Notes: generated from the sequence alone by a model not told the origin. Counted from the first letter of the stretch, positions 21,315-33,220 are shown. The stretch: 64,000 nucleotides of DNA from Centrapalus pauciflorus (GCA_020465985.1 JAANYP010000153.1:163501-227500), one strand, 5' to 3'. Program-made: numbers and translations.

Positions 21315-24300
21315 ATGTCTGGATCTGGTGAAGGAGCTGGAGGTGGACTCACTCCTGAACAGATCATGCAAATAATGCAAACAATGCTTAACGAGAACAA
21401 TGAGCGTCAAGCTAAGTTCTTGCAAGAACAGTTTCGTGCTCGTGATGAAGCCGAAACTAAGCGTAGGGAAGAACGCCAGAAGAAGCAACATGAAGACACT
21501 GGACGCCGAAATGATGACACCGACGAGGAGGAAGCCCCTGTAGTCCCTCCGAAGGGCTGCAATTTCCGTTACTTCAAAGCTTGCGGAGCTCAACCCTTCA
21601 AGGGTGCTGCAAGCTCGATTGAAGCGCTCGAGTGGATCATTGGCATTGAGCGAATATTTCTCATCAGCGACTGTGCTGAAGCATCCAAGGTCAGCTTTGC
21701 TACTACATTGTTCGAGGGAGGCGCTGTTATGTGGTGGAGGTCTCAGGAAAACATGCACGGAGCCAACTGGATTAAGTCCCTATCTTGGGATGAATTCAAA
21801 GTTATTTTCTTTCGTCAGTACTGCCCAGCTGATGAAAAGAAGCGTTTGGAAGAGAAGCTGATGTCTCTTACTCAGGGAACCAAATCGGTGACTGAGTATG
21901 AGATTGAATTCACCCGACTAAGCTTGCTGTCTGACTATCAAGTCGCTACTGAAGAGCGAAAGATCGATCGTTTTCTGATGGGTCTGCATCCTGAATATCA
22001 GAAGTTCTTGAAGCACCGGGGATATACCAACTATGCTGACTGTGTTGAAGCTGCTCGAATTCTCGAGCAGGATTTTATTCGAGCTGGAGGAGTTCCTACT
22101 TCCTCTATTAACTCGACATGTCCATCACCGCCCAAGAAATCGCGCACTGGAAGCTATTCTGGATCTTCATCCAGATATTCTCAGCCACAGCAGTCTCAGT
22201 ACCGACAGTTCAGCTCGCCTCCGGCGCAGCAATCTCGATCTTATGCGGTGCATTCCGAGCCGAGGCAGTGTCGCCGCTGCCAGAAGTCACACATTGGGCG
22301 TTGTAACCCCAATGATGTGAGGTGCTATGTGTGCAACGAAATAGGACATAGCAGTGAAGAATGTCCTAACAGAGTTAAAGTTTGCAACAATTGTTTACGC
22401 CCTGGACACAATGAGCATGCATGTACACATCCGTTCAGCATGATTTACCCGAGTGCAGAGCATCATCCGCGATTGCAGCAGCAGCAATACCGACCTCAGC
22501 AACAACATCAACAACAACAGCAAAGACAAAATCAACCGGCCCGGCATAGCACATCGCGAGGAGGTTCTAGTCGCCGTAACGAGCCAACTAGGAGTCAGAA
22601 TCGCGCATTCCAAATAACAGCCGAGCAAGCGAAGGAAATACCAGATGTGGTATCTGGTACGTTTCTTGTTAACTCCGTACCTGCTAGAGTTATTTTTGAT
22701 TCAGGAGCCAACCGTTCTTTCATATCAAATTCATTTGCATCTAAACTTGGAATTGCACCGTCTACTCTACCTGTTATCTTTGATATTGAAACGGCTAGTA
22801 ATGTAAGTGTGTCTACCGATAAAATTTACCGTGACTGCATCATTTTGCTCGACAACTGCACATTCCAACTGGACCTTATCCCGATGGACTTTCATGAATT
22901 CGACGTCATCGTGGGTATGGATTGGCTTGATCATCATGACGCCAGCATTGTCTGCAAGAAGAAGTTGATAAAGCTCACTGCTCCGGATGGCCGCAATATT
23001 TGCATCTACGGTGACAGAAAAACAGGTGAAATATGTTTAATTTCTGTAGTCAAAGCTAGGAAGCATATAGCTAAGGGTTGCGTGTCATACTTAGCATATG
23101 CGATAGATGCTAAGTCTGAAAAGAAAGCATTAGCCGAGGTTCCGATAGCCTCCGAGTTTCCCGATGTCTTTCCCGAGGACATCTCTGGACTCCCGCCAGA
23201 CCGTCAGGTGGAGTTCAGAATTGATTTAGTGCCCGGCGCGGCACCAATTGCTCGAGCCCCTTATAGACTTGCACCTGCAGAGATGCAAGAAATGATGAAG
23301 CAATTGCAAGAATTGCTAGATAAGGGACTCATACGACCAAGTTCATCTCCCTGGGGAGCTCCTGTTTTATTCGTTAAGAAGAAAGATGGGACTCTCCGGA
23401 TGTGCATTGATTATAGGAAGTTGAACAAGGTAACAATAAAGAACAAATATCCATTGCCCAGAATAGACGATCTTTTCGACCAGCTTCAGGGAGCCAGTTA
23501 CTTCTCAAAGATCGATCTTAGATCTGGGTATCATCAGCTCAAAGTTCATGAAGAAGACGTCCCTAAAACGGCTTTCCGTACCAGATATGGGCATTACGAG
23601 TTTCTTGTTATGCCCTTTGGCCTTACAAACGCTCCTGCGGCGTTCATGGATCTGATGAACCGCGTTTGTAGACCAATGCTCGATAAGTCCGTTATCGTCT
23701 TTATAGACGATATTCTCATCTACTCAAAAACCGAAGCTGAGCATGCTGTGCACCTTAGAGAGCTGCTAGAGTTGCTGCGCAAAGAGCGACTTTACGCCAA
23801 GTTCTCTAAATGCGAATTTTGGTTGCGACAGATACAATTCCTTGGTCATGTGATATCTGGTGAAGGAATCTCTGTGGATCCTTCTAAGATAGAAGCCATT
23901 CAGAACTGGGAAGCTCCCAAATCAGCCACTGAAATCCGAAGTTTCTTGGGATTGGCGGGTTACTACCGTCGATTCATTAAGGACTTCTCAAAACTAGCCA
24001 TGCCTCTTACATCTCTTACTCGCAAGAATGTTCCCTTTATTTGGGAAGAAGCTCAAGAGAACGCATTCCAAACTTTAAAACAGAAACTCACCGAAGCACC
24101 TATTTTGGCCTTACCCGAAGGCAATGAAGACTTTGTGGTCTTCAGCGATGCTTCATATCAAGGGCTTGGGTGTGTTTTGATGCAAAGAGGCAGAGTCATA
24201 GCATATGCTTCTCGCCAGCTTAAGGATCATGAAAAGAGTCATCCGACTCATGACCTTGAACTTGCTGCTGTGACTTTTGCATTGAAAACATGGCGTCATT

Positions 24301-25964
24301 ACCTCTACGGCACCAAATGTCAGCTGTATACGGATCACAAGAGCCTTAAGTACATTTTCAGCCAGAAGGAGCTCAACATGCGCCAGCGACGCTCCATGGA
24401 ACTCATCAAAGACTATGATTGTGATATTCTTTATCACCCTGGCAAAGCGAATGTGGTGGCCGACGCATTGAGTCGTAAATCCTACTCCGCCAAATGTCTC
24501 TATACTCTGACTCATACTTCATTTTCATCTACTCTGATTGATGAAATTCTCGTTTCTCAAGCCGAAGCCCTAAAAGAAGAAAACCTCAACTCTGAGGACA
24601 TGAAAGGGCAACTTCAGTTCTTAACCGATAGCCCTCGTGGCTTAAAGCTTTTCAAAAATCGTGTCTGGGTTCCCAAATTTGGTGATGTTCGACAGAAAAT
24701 TCTTTCGGAAGCCCACTGCTCTAACTTCTCGGTACATCCTGGCAGCACCAAGATGTACAACGATCTAAAAGCCGAGTATTGGTGGCCCAGTATGAAAAGA
24801 GACGTAGGCCAATATGTCGATAATTGTGTTACTTGCCGATTGGTCAAAGCGGAGCATCAGCAGCCTTATGGCAGTCTACAGCCCCTACCGATTCCCGAGT
24901 GGAAGTTCGATCACATAACCATGGACTTTGTGACGAAGCTTCCGACTACGCGAAGACAGCACGACGCAATATGGGTGATCGTGGATCGTTTAACCAAAGT
25001 TGCGCACTTCATTCCGATTCGCGAGAATTACTCACTAGAGAAGCTGGCTAAGATTTATATAGACGAGATTGTTACTCGACATGGTGTGCCTCTGTCAATT
25101 GTTTCCGACCGCGACAGCCGGTTCACTTCAAGGTTCTGGAGTGCACTGCAAGATGGTTTAGGCTCCAAGATCAGAATGAGTACGGCGTATCATCCACAGC
25201 CTGATGGCCAAAGCGAGCGCACAATTCTTACACTCGAAGACATGTTGCGGGCATGTGTTCTCGAGTTTAGCGGTAATTGGGACGACCACTTGCCGTTAGC
25301 AGAATTTTCTTATAACAATAGTTACCACTCATCCATCAAAGCCGCACCTTTCGAAGCCTTATACGGACGCAAGTGCCGAACTCCTACGTGTTGGCATGAA
25401 GCCGGTGAAGCACCAATCGCCGGTCCCGAGCTACTTCAGCAGACAAATGAAAAGATCCGAATCATACGTCAACAATTGGAAACTGCTCAATCTCGACAGA
25501 AATCGTATCACGACCGACGCCATAAACCTTTAGAATTCCAGAAGGACGACTATGTTGTATTAAAAGTCTCGCCGATGAAAGGTGTGTTCAGATTCGGCAA
25601 GCGTGGCAAGTTAGCACCACGATTCGTTGGTCCTTTCAAGATCACCGAGCGTGTTAGAACTCAATCTTATCAGTTGGACTTGCCAAGCGAACTGTCCAAC
25701 ATACACCCCGTGTTTCACGTTTCGCAACTAAGGAAGTGCAAAGAAGATGACAGAGAAAAGTGGGCCGATCATCTGACTTATAAGATTAATGAGAAGCTGC
25801 AATGTGACGAGCCTGAAGTCATTCAAGAGACAAAGATGAATAAGTTGAGAAATCGAGAGGTAGCAATGGTGTTGGTGCAATGGAGAACTTCTCACGGAAT
25901 TTCTCAGACCTGGGAATCTGAGAAAGACATGAGAATTCGATATCCGCATCTGTTTGAGTCTTAG
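21315..25964 (+). CDS. Gag-pol polyprotein of a chromovirus
   Basis: The 1549-residue open frame follows a 206-bp leader. Domain order is: Gag capsid (about 90-260), a Cys-rich segment and two CCHC knuckles, CYVCNEIGHSSEEC and CNNCLRPGHNEHAC (about 320-370), then a Gln-rich linker. Next come the aspartic protease VIFDSGANRSFI (about 459), RT with active site FIDDILIYS (about 795), RNase H 'FSDASYQG' and 'YTDHKSLKYI' (about 942-1010), and integrase. The integrase HHCC zinc region is at about 1134-1175, and its catalytic acids are in 'TMDFV', 'VSDRDSRFT' and 'GQSERT' (about 1203-1300). A chromodomain with 'VLVQWRTSHGISQTWESE' ends the protein. No stop or frameshift is present, so it could be active if transcribed. 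The chromodomain is thought to guide insertion into heterochromatin. Confidence 0.95.
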   Translation: MSGSGEGAGGGLTPEQIMQIMQTMLNENNERQAKFLQEQFRARDEAETKRREERQKKQHEDTGRRNDDTDEEEAPVVPPKGCNFRYFKACGAQPFKGAASSIEALEWIIGIERIFLISDCAEASKVSFATTLFEGGAVMWWRSQENMHGANWIKSLSWDEFKVIFFRQYCPADEKKRLEEKLMSLTQGTKSVTEYEIEFTRLSLLSDYQVATEERKIDRFLMGLHPEYQKFLKHRGYTNYADCVEAARILEQDFIRAGGVPTSSINSTCPSPPKKSRTGSYSGSSSRYSQPQQSQYRQFSSPPAQQSRSYAVHSEPRQCRRCQKSHIGRCNPNDVRCYVCNEIGHSSEECPNRVKVCNNCLRPGHNEHACTHPFSMIYPSAEHHPRLQQQQYRPQQQHQQQQQRQNQPARHSTSRGGSSRRNEPTRSQNRAFQITAEQAKEIPDVVSGTFLVNSVPARVIFDSGANRSFISNSFASKLGIAPSTLPVIFDIETASNVSVSTDKIYRDCIILLDNCTFQLDLIPMDFHEFDVIVGMDWLDHHDASIVCKKKLIKLTAPDGRNICIYGDRKTGEICLISVVKARKHIAKGCVSYLAYAIDAKSEKKALAEVPIASEFPDVFPEDISGLPPDRQVEFRIDLVPGAAPIARAPYRLAPAEMQEMMKQLQELLDKGLIRPSSSPWGAPVLFVKKKDGTLRMCIDYRKLNKVTIKNKYPLPRIDDLFDQLQGASYFSKIDLRSGYHQLKVHEEDVPKTAFRTRYGHYEFLVMPFGLTNAPAAFMDLMNRVCRPMLDKSVIVFIDDILIYSKTEAEHAVHLRELLELLRKERLYAKFSKCEFWLRQIQFLGHVISGEGISVDPSKIEAIQNWEAPKSATEIRSFLGLAGYYRRFIKDFSKLAMPLTSLTRKNVPFIWEEAQENAFQTLKQKLTEAPILALPEGNEDFVVFSDASYQGLGCVLMQRGRVIAYASRQLKDHEKSHPTHDLELAAVTFALKTWRHYLYGTKCQLYTDHKSLKYIFSQKELNMRQRRSMELIKDYDCDILYHPGKANVVADALSRKSYSAKCLYTLTHTSFSSTLIDEILVSQAEALKEENLNSEDMKGQLQFLTDSPRGLKLFKNRVWVPKFGDVRQKILSEAHCSNFSVHPGSTKMYNDLKAEYWWPSMKRDVGQYVDNCVTCRLVKAEHQQPYGSLQPLPIPEWKFDHITMDFVTKLPTTRRQHDAIWVIVDRLTKVAHFIPIRENYSLEKLAKIYIDEIVTRHGVPLSIVSDRDSRFTSRFWSALQDGLGSKIRMSTAYHPQPDGQSERTILTLEDMLRACVLEFSGNWDDHLPLAEFSYNNSYHSSIKAAPFEALYGRKCRTPTCWHEAGEAPIAGPELLQQTNEKIRIIRQQLETAQSRQKSYHDRRHKPLEFQKDDYVVLKVSPMKGVFRFGKRGKLAPRFVGPFKITERVRTQSYQLDLPSELSNIHPVFHVSQLRKCKEDDREKWADHLTYKINEKLQCDEPEVIQETKMNKLRNREVAMVLVQWRTSHGISQTWESEKDMRIRYPHLFES

Positions 25965-26003
25965 GTACTTCGAGGACGAAGTGCAAGCGTGGTGGGCTCA
26001 TAC

Positions 26004-27798
26004 TATAACACCTTGCTTTTATTTGCATTTTTATTTTAAGAGTTTTTGAGCAATTTGCGTAAAAAGATGTAATTTCGAGATTTAGTATAAATAGGAGTTG
26101 GGGGCTCCATTTTCTCACTTTTTCAAAACCGTCTAGCATTTCCAGAGCTCCTCTCTCTAGAATTGAACTTCTCTCTAGCTTTTCTCCCAAACCGACCGGC
26201 CAAATCTCGTGTTCTATACGTTAACGGAAAGATCTCGAAGAGTACTACGTGAATCTCCTATTGCATGTACGATTTCATACGGATTTGAGGTAAGAAATGT
26301 CATTTTCGACTTCTGCATTTTCGGTTTGAAGTACAAAATTCGAGTTTATTATTTTTAGGCGATTTAAAGCTAATTTTGTATGAATTTTAGCTAGAATATG
26401 ATAGATAATATATAATATAACTAAACCGAGGCTTATTACTTAGCTTATTTGTGGATTTGAGGCTTGAAAATGCATGTTTAAAGCTGTAGTTTATGAACAA
26501 ACTCGAGTATGCATAGAACAGACTCGAAATGCCAAGAACAGACTCGAATAGAGCTAGATTCGAGAATGAGGTTCGAATCTAACCCCCTGGTTCGAATCTG
26601 TCTTCGAATCTGATGCTCAGATTCGAATCTGACTTCGAGTCTGATGCTCAGATTCGAATCTAACCCCTAAATTTCGAATCTAATTGATAAAATTTACGAA
26701 CAACGCATAAATTAGCAAAATAAATAGCAAAATATTTAGCTAGAAGTTATGGCTTAGAGATGTTGGAATATTGAGCTAGCAATATTAATTTAGCACATGT
26801 TCTGTAATACTGAACTTCAGATATTATACATAAGCTGTTTAGCCCAGCTGCGAGTCAAAGCCAGTGCCAGTCTATATTGAGCCTAGATAAGCAAGTGCAA
26901 GCATTACAAAGCAATTTAAAGCGTAAATAAGCCTGAGCAAGCATTACAGAGCATTTCAAAGCATTTTCAGTACTGTGAGTAACAGTTATTCTTGTTTACA
27001 TGTTTTATATGAAATTGAGACATAAATTGCTTCTATGTGACTTTCTTTGGAATTCAATAGACTTTTGTGAGTAAAGGCGAACACTGTGGTACAGGTGATG
27101 CCCAGCTTAGCCGGATCTTACAATTGATCTATTAATATGCATATTTATCTGCTATCTGTTTATTGTTCTGCATACTATACAGCAAGCCTTGTTTTAGCGT
27201 TTCTTTGTGCATCTCATAAGCATTATATTAGCGAGCAAGCAATTCTGATGTTCACCACTATCCCTTGAGCATTATGCGGGTAGCTAGCCCCGCATCACAG
27301 ATTGATCATCTGTCAGCGGTAAACCCATAGTGGTGGCATCTCCGTTCTGCGTGAAATGTCTCAATTGTGCAGCGTTCTTTCTGGGTATTAAGCAAATGAG
27401 CAAGCAAGCAAGCAAGCAAGCAAGCATAACAGCCTTTTTAGGCACTTTCGCCTCATATTTTACATGCATTCATGAATATCTGTTTACTCACTAAGCTTTA
27501 GCTTACAGTTGCTACTTACAATTTTTACAGGAAAAGGTAAAGAACAAGCTGGACCTTCTGCTTAGGTCTATTATCTGATCTGCCCAGAGGACTTAGCTCA
27601 TTTTCAGCTTGTGGTATAGCTTATAATGCCTTGGGTTTTGGGTAGCTGCTTTTATTTATGTTATGATGTTTTTAGCAACTTAGTACTGTAACCTTGAAGC
27701 ATGTGTAGTGCAAGACTTATTGTAATATTTTATTTAGCTTTTTGTATTTATTATTATTCCTGGGATAAGCAAGCGTGTTTTGAAGCAAGGATGTGACA
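26004..27798 (+). mobile_element. 3' LTR of the gypsy element
   Basis: It is nearly identical to the 5' LTR, including the non-canonical TATAACACC start and GATGTGACA end. TATA box is at 26086-26094 and the AGCA microsatellite has 7 units. The TTCGAA array is at about 26500-26690. The preceding purine-rich tract is weak: only 'gtggtggg' (25989-25996) follows the conserved 'gaggacgaag' at the end of pol. Confidence 0.92.
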
Positions 27799-27934
27799 TA
27801 GAGCAGCCGCCACTTTTGATATTCTCCAAACATTCTCTTTGTCTCTTCATCATTACACAATTATGAGACTTTATTCATCTTGTGTTTGATAAAAGAAACA
27901 ATCATGTGCTGATTTATACTGGGATTTCATTACA

Positions 27935-28149
27935 ACACAAGATCTAAACACTAAGAACAGATTAATCACATGTAGTCGAATGCTTGAATTGATAGAACAT
28001 GGTTCGTACAGTACAATACGGAAATGGAAATACAATGAATAACTAACTTCCGTACGTTTACATTCAATACCCTATTTATACAATTACAACTTTCACAAAA
28101 TTACAAATCATCCCCTAAAGTTAATATTCATAAACAAAATATATTCCCA

Positions 28150-28151
<2 letters not shown>
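27935..28151 (-). mobile_element. Minus-strand copia-type LTR fragment
   Basis: Read on the minus strand this starts TGTTGGGAATATA (from 28151). It carries TATAAATAGGG (complement of about 28072-28082) and runs to about 27940. That is the layout of a short copia LTR with a TATA box. The far border, any primer site and any internal domain are missing, since A2's LTR end abuts it. It is a fragment, and the assignment rests on these motifs alone. Confidence 0.4.
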
Positions 28152-28181
<30 letters not shown>

Positions 28182-28195
28182 GTATATATATATAT
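28152..28195. repeat. (CA)n/(TA)n microsatellite
   Basis: A CA run passes into TA repeats that directly border the MITE-like unit at 28196. Confidence 0.9.
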
Positions 28196-28788
<593 letters not shown>

Positions 28789-28829
28789 TAAATTTTAGAA
28801 GTGAGTATAGTCCGGATTTTATATCTGAA

Positions 28830-30968
28830 CTAGTTTATAACCCACGTATTACATGGATATTTTTAATTAAATTTATTTATATAAAAAGTATATGAGTAAA
28901 AATAAAAACATACAAAAATAATAATTGTGTTTATTTTTTATTATTTACAAATTAAAAAATAGAGTATATTTATCTTTTTTAAAAATATTAAATTGTATTT
29001 ATCTTTTATTTTTGTAACATCCCGGATTTGAGTTTGGTACGTGGATTTAATATATTGGCACATTATATTAATATTATTGTGTTGTTCCAATTGAATCCCG
29101 TTTCGTGGATTTAACATGTCGAGACCGAGTGATACGTGTCTCCGAATTCATAATTAGTGGATTATTATTATCATTGAGATCGTGGATTTAATTGGGTTCA
29201 AATGGTATTAATAGTGAAAAAGTGGTATCGGTTTCGGATTTGACGGGTTCGGACTTTCTATTATTAGAAAGTATGTATATATGTGGATAATCTTTGACTA
29301 CGCTTCCTTTTCCTTCCCTTTTGCCAAATTTAGAAACCAAAACGTGAAGTGTGTGATAGTGAATAGGAGCAGCAAAGAATTGAGGAGAAATCGGATTTGG
29401 ATTCAAGAAGTGTGTTCTTCATCTTCTTCCTTTGAATTAGAGCTTGAAGAGGTAATGTTTCATGAATTTTGGTTGCTAAAATCGTATGTGTGATGTGTAT
29501 GTAATGTTAGGGTTGGTTTATGAAGTTGTGAGTTTTTTATATGCTTGTATGGTATGAATTTCGGAGACTGAAATCGAGTTTGGGGTTTGAATCCCCTGGA
29601 TTTTCGCCATTTTTGCGATCTGCACAAACCTGCAACAGTGTGAGCGCGGCCGCGATGGCCGTGGCGCGACCGCGTTGACCGAGTGTGACCCGCGATGCGG
29701 CGGCTGCTGGTGGCGATTTTTGGGTGTGGGCTGTTCGTTCGGGTTGGGGCCGTGGGTCGTATTTGGTTGTGATAATTGTGTTTGGGTTTCGGTTGTTTAT
29801 CGGTCAAGTTTGTATTAATCCGTTGGGATCCGTGATGTTTACAGGTTCGAGCCGACCGCGTACCGATCCGTGATAGAGATTTGGGTTGCCGTTGCTTTGA
29901 GGTATTTGGTGAGTACTCGAGTCTTTTCCCAAAACGCGCGTAAACTTTTATGAGTCGAATATGTGATGTGATATATTGTGTGAGACAGAGATACGGCGCA
30001 GGTATGATTCTATCTACCCTATACGTGTTATACGTGTTTGAGTTGCAGGTGTCCGCGATATGTGATCGCGCAGGCTGACTGTCCCTAACCAGTCATGAAG
30101 TATGAGACTGTATATATACAGCAGTGTTACCGCCAGGTCGCTCCTATGCCTATTGAGTAGCTAACCGCTGCTGTGTGCGGCCTGTTAGCTGGGGAACGGC
30201 ATCCCCTTTTGAGCAGAGATATGTGTTGTATATTGAGCTGTGTTATTTGCGTTGAGATATGTGTTGTGTATGCTATATGTGCTTATCTGCAGAGTCTAAC
30301 CCTCGCGTACTCACGAGCTTCCCAGCTTATGTTTTCGAGTCTTCTGTGTCTCAGGCAGTCATACCGTGGGATCGCAGTCACAGCAGCCGAAGTAGTCAGA
30401 GTTTGTGGGTTCTTGTCAGCCTTTGATATTAGACTTCGGGAATTGTTATTTGTATTTTGTACTTAATCAGTGTTGTGTTAGCTATCGGTAGTTAGCGTGT
30501 ATCAGATAGTTCAGTTGTGTATGTGTTATATCAGCATGTGACATGATGTATGACGACCTGTGTGTTAAAGTTTTAATTAATAGTGTTTTCTGCTAATCCT
30601 GTGACTTGTGTACCTTGAGATGATTGCGATATTGCCACTTATGATTGTTTATTGACGTGGCATTTGTGTGAGAAATGTGGGTGTTACATTTTATAAGTTG
30701 TAATTATCTTTTTGGTGAACGTAGAGGTGATACGTGACATTTGATGTTTTCCTTTATTATACATAATAATAATAATAATTTCCACAACTAATTCAAACTT
30801 TTACATTTGGATCTAATTATGATTATTATGGATAATAATGATAGATATTTATTTTAGGTAAACATTAATTTTAAATGTCACAAAATCTAATTTAATACTA
30901 ATTAATTAATGAAAAAATAAAGTCAAAATTTAATGCAATTAAGTTAAGGTGTTAAATTTGGAAAAAGA
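28830..30968 (-). mobile_element. Helitron 3' part, minus strand, interrupted
   Basis: The left border reads A|CTAG followed by a short palindrome around 'cccacgtattacatgg', which is the complement of a Helitron 3' end (hairpin, then CTAG before T). The sequence outside the solo LTR (29013-30688) matches the Helitron at 57622 base for base over long stretches. Similarity stops at 30968 ('ggaaaaagagg'), where minus-strand retroelement sequence begins. The 5' end may be the Helitron terminus at 36602, but this is not proven. Confidence 0.7.
29013..30688. mobile_element. Solo gypsy-type LTR inside the Helitron
   Basis: This 1,676-bp unit starts TGTAACATCC and ends GGGTGTTACA, and interrupts a Helitron that is uninterrupted at about 57744. 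Both flanks are T-rich ('tttt'), so the 4-5 bp target duplication is ambiguous. A GC-rich centre (about 29640-29720) and 'ggtgagtactcgag' with nearby hairpins resemble Tekay-type LTRs. There is no internal domain, so it is a solo LTR formed by LTR-LTR recombination. Open frames within it show no known domain. Confidence 0.8.
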
Positions 30969-31782
30969 GGTTGATCAACTTTAGATCTTGTATCTTTAAT
31001 AGATACTTAAGTTTAAAATCTGAAGAAGAATCAAATTTAGAAAATTCAGTTGGATTCTTTTCACATTCTGTAGATAAATCAGATTGATCAACTTTAGATT
31101 TTGAACAAACTGAAGGATCTTTAACCTCTAATCTTTTGAAGAAGGAAATTCATTAAATTGTTTAGAAAGATGAAGTATCTGATCTTCTAATCCTTTGATA
31201 ATGACCAAATAAGAATTTCTGTCATTATCAAATGATTGGAAATCAGTTTTAAAAGATTGTTCTTTTATTAAAAACATCTTTCTTTCATCTTCAAACAACT
31301 TAGATTTTGTTTTAAAAATCTTGTTCTTTCAGTAAGAACTCATGTCTTTCATTCTCAAGAGAATCTTTAGTTAAAGACAACTCTTTTTCAAGAGCAAAAA
31401 ATTCTTCCGATTTGTTTAAAACACAATTTTGATCAGTATGATTTGTCTTAGAAAGTAATTCTTCAAGATCTTTAACTTTCTTGTAAAGATCAGATCTTTC
31501 AGACAAAAGATATTTCAGTTGAGTTGTATTCTGAAAATTTTCTTGTTTCAGCTCATCAAGTTCTTTAAGTAATTCAGATATTTTCAATCGATAAGCACAA
31601 CTCTCAGAGTTTTGTTTTTCTTTTAAGCTCTGAATTTCTTCATTCAGTATTCGTACGTCACGTAACGCCAAATGTTTATCAGTATTTAACTGAACGAGAA
31701 TGTCGTAATTGTTCTTATGAATCTTTTCAGATTCAGTAAGTTTGACAATCAGCTCAGACTTTGAAAATTGTTCAAACACCAT
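30969..31782 (-). pseudogene. Coiled-coil gag-like remnant, minus strand
   Basis: The largest frame (31782 to 31312, 156 residues) is almost entirely heptad-rich and charged ('LKISELLKELDELKQEN', 'KKVKDLEELLSK'). After a stop it continues in similar coiled-coil sequence to about 30970. The composition resembles the coiled-coil spacer between the two zinc knuckles of element B's gag. No zinc knuckle or catalytic motif is present. It could also be part of a retroelement third ORF. A host gene is unlikely given its setting. Confidence 0.45.
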
Positions 31783-32079
31783 TATGAATTGCAGAAAAAT
31801 GAACTACCAAGATCTTTTATGGACTTATGAAAATTTGAATGAATCTTGAATGATTAATTTGTTAAAAATCAGCTCTGATTTGACTTTTTGACATTGAAAT
31901 TTTAGATTTTCTGTAGAAAAATGCCCGTAACTTTTTTCTGGAGTGGAATTGGGCCTTGAAAATTTATTGAAATTTTGAAAATCGTAGATCTCGGTTTAAG
32001 CTTCGATTTGACGTATGGGAGGCATTCTAACGATGTTTTAGTCAAAAGTTATGGCTAATTTAAGCAGCTATGGTTATTC

Positions 32080-32560
32080 AGTCAAACTCGAATGATAAAA
32101 GAATGAAACTCGAATGACGTTATGTTGAATTCGAATGAACTTATGTTCAACTCGAATCACCCTTGAATTTCTCGAATGAAATAGAATTCAACTCGAATTA
32201 CCCTTGAATATTCTCGGGTAACAAAGTCTCAAACTCGAACAAATAACTATAAAACTCGAATCAAATAAGTATTCAACTCGATCAAAGCATTATCAATCTC
32301 GAATGAAACATGAAGTTTCTCAATTAATGCTTTGATCAACTCGAATGAAACATGAAGTTTCTTGATTAATGCTTTGATCAACTCGAATGAAACATTAGTT
32401 TTCTCGATTAATGCTTTCATCAACTCGAATGAAACATTAATTTTCTCGAGTAACTCTTTTATCAACTCGATCAAAGAAGTCTTCCAACTCGATCAACTCT
32501 TGACCCAACTCGAATGACTTCTTTGTAAAACTCGATTAAAGCTATGAATGAAGAGTTGCC
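32080..32560 (-). repeat. ACTCGAAT array with a 42-bp tandem repeat
   Basis: About twenty ACTCGAAT/ACTCGAT words lie just upstream, on the minus strand, of the coiled-coil remnant. Between about 32298 and 32470 they form four copies of a 42-bp unit ('tgctttgatcaactcgaatg' core). Because 42 is a multiple of three, the minus strand translates into a 14-residue repeat, but the frame has no flanking domain and is probably a by-product. Confidence 0.8.
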
Positions 32561-32786
32561 CGAGTTTGAACAAAATATTTAAAAAATCAAGTTCAAAAAA
32601 TCCAATTTTCAACAAAAATAAATAGAGATAATCATAAATAATTATCAAGTCATTTATATATTATTAGATAATATATAAATGATAAATATTATTTAATAGA
32701 TATATAATTATAGAGATAATTATATAAGGTTTAAATGATAAAGATAATTATTAAGATATATATTATATTAATATATTAAAGTTTTA

Positions 32787-32789
<3 letters not shown>

Positions 32790-32845
<56 letters not shown>
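32790..32845. repeat. (TA)n/(CA)n microsatellite in LTR C1
   Basis: TA repeats followed by CA repeats lie inside the LTR, at the place where C2's 5' LTR also has TA repeats and a MITE. Confidence 0.9.
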
Positions 32846-33220
32846 TACACAAAAACCTAATTGAGGGCGTGTGTGACAAAATCAAAAAACCAACACACAA
32901 TGTGTGTGTGAGGGTTTTGTGCGGCCGCAAGAAAAGAAAACCAAACAAAAGGGTTTGGTTTTTCCCCGTTCTTCGTGTGTTTGATTGCATACCTTGCGCC
33001 GCTCGATCGTGTCATCACCGGTGGATACCGAAAACATCTCACTCGTGCATTCTTGTCATCTAATGCAAATGTACGGATTTTTATTGCTTTCTCGTTTACA
33101 TATCTTATGTATACTTGATGGTCCGTGTACGGAATTCGTAATTTTTAAAGGCTTCCGTTGTGCATTTAATATGATTAAAAGTTTATGTTTTTTATGAAAA
33201 ACGATACGAATTCCCAACAG

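Larger units (their letters stand above)
19316..27798 (+). mobile_element. Intact Ty3/gypsy chromovirus, Tekay/Del-like
   Basis: This 8,483-bp element has LTRs of 1,793 and 1,795 bp, a tRNA-iMet primer site and one open gag-pol frame with a C-terminal chromodomain. The 5-bp sequence TAGAG directly flanks both ends (19311-19315 and 27799-27803), a clean target duplication. The LTRs differ at roughly two dozen positions by eye, including 6 versus 7 AGCA units, so insertion is recent. RT-before-integrase order and the chromodomain place it among chromoviruses; long LTRs favour the Tekay/Del lineage. Confidence 0.93.
19108..27934 (+). mobile_element. 3' LTR of copia element A2, split by a gypsy insertion
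   Basis: The LTR starts TGTTAGAT after the tract at 19095-19107. Its left part is 19108-19315 and its right part 27799-27934, ending TTCATTACA as in A1. Without the insertion it would be about 340 bp, close to A1's 346 bp. The gypsy element sits just before the 'cagccgccac' block that is uninterrupted in A1. Confidence 0.8.

Noticed and set aside
21294..21758. 154-codon minus-strand frame
   Set aside because: It is antisense to the gypsy gag, which is the clear coding strand.
32980..33060. GC-rich block ('gctcgatcgtgtcatcaccgg') repeated at 48065 and 54850, first taken as a conserved host gene exon
   Set aside because: It lies in the LTRs of elements C1 and C2 at the same distance from the LTR end, so it is LTR sequence.
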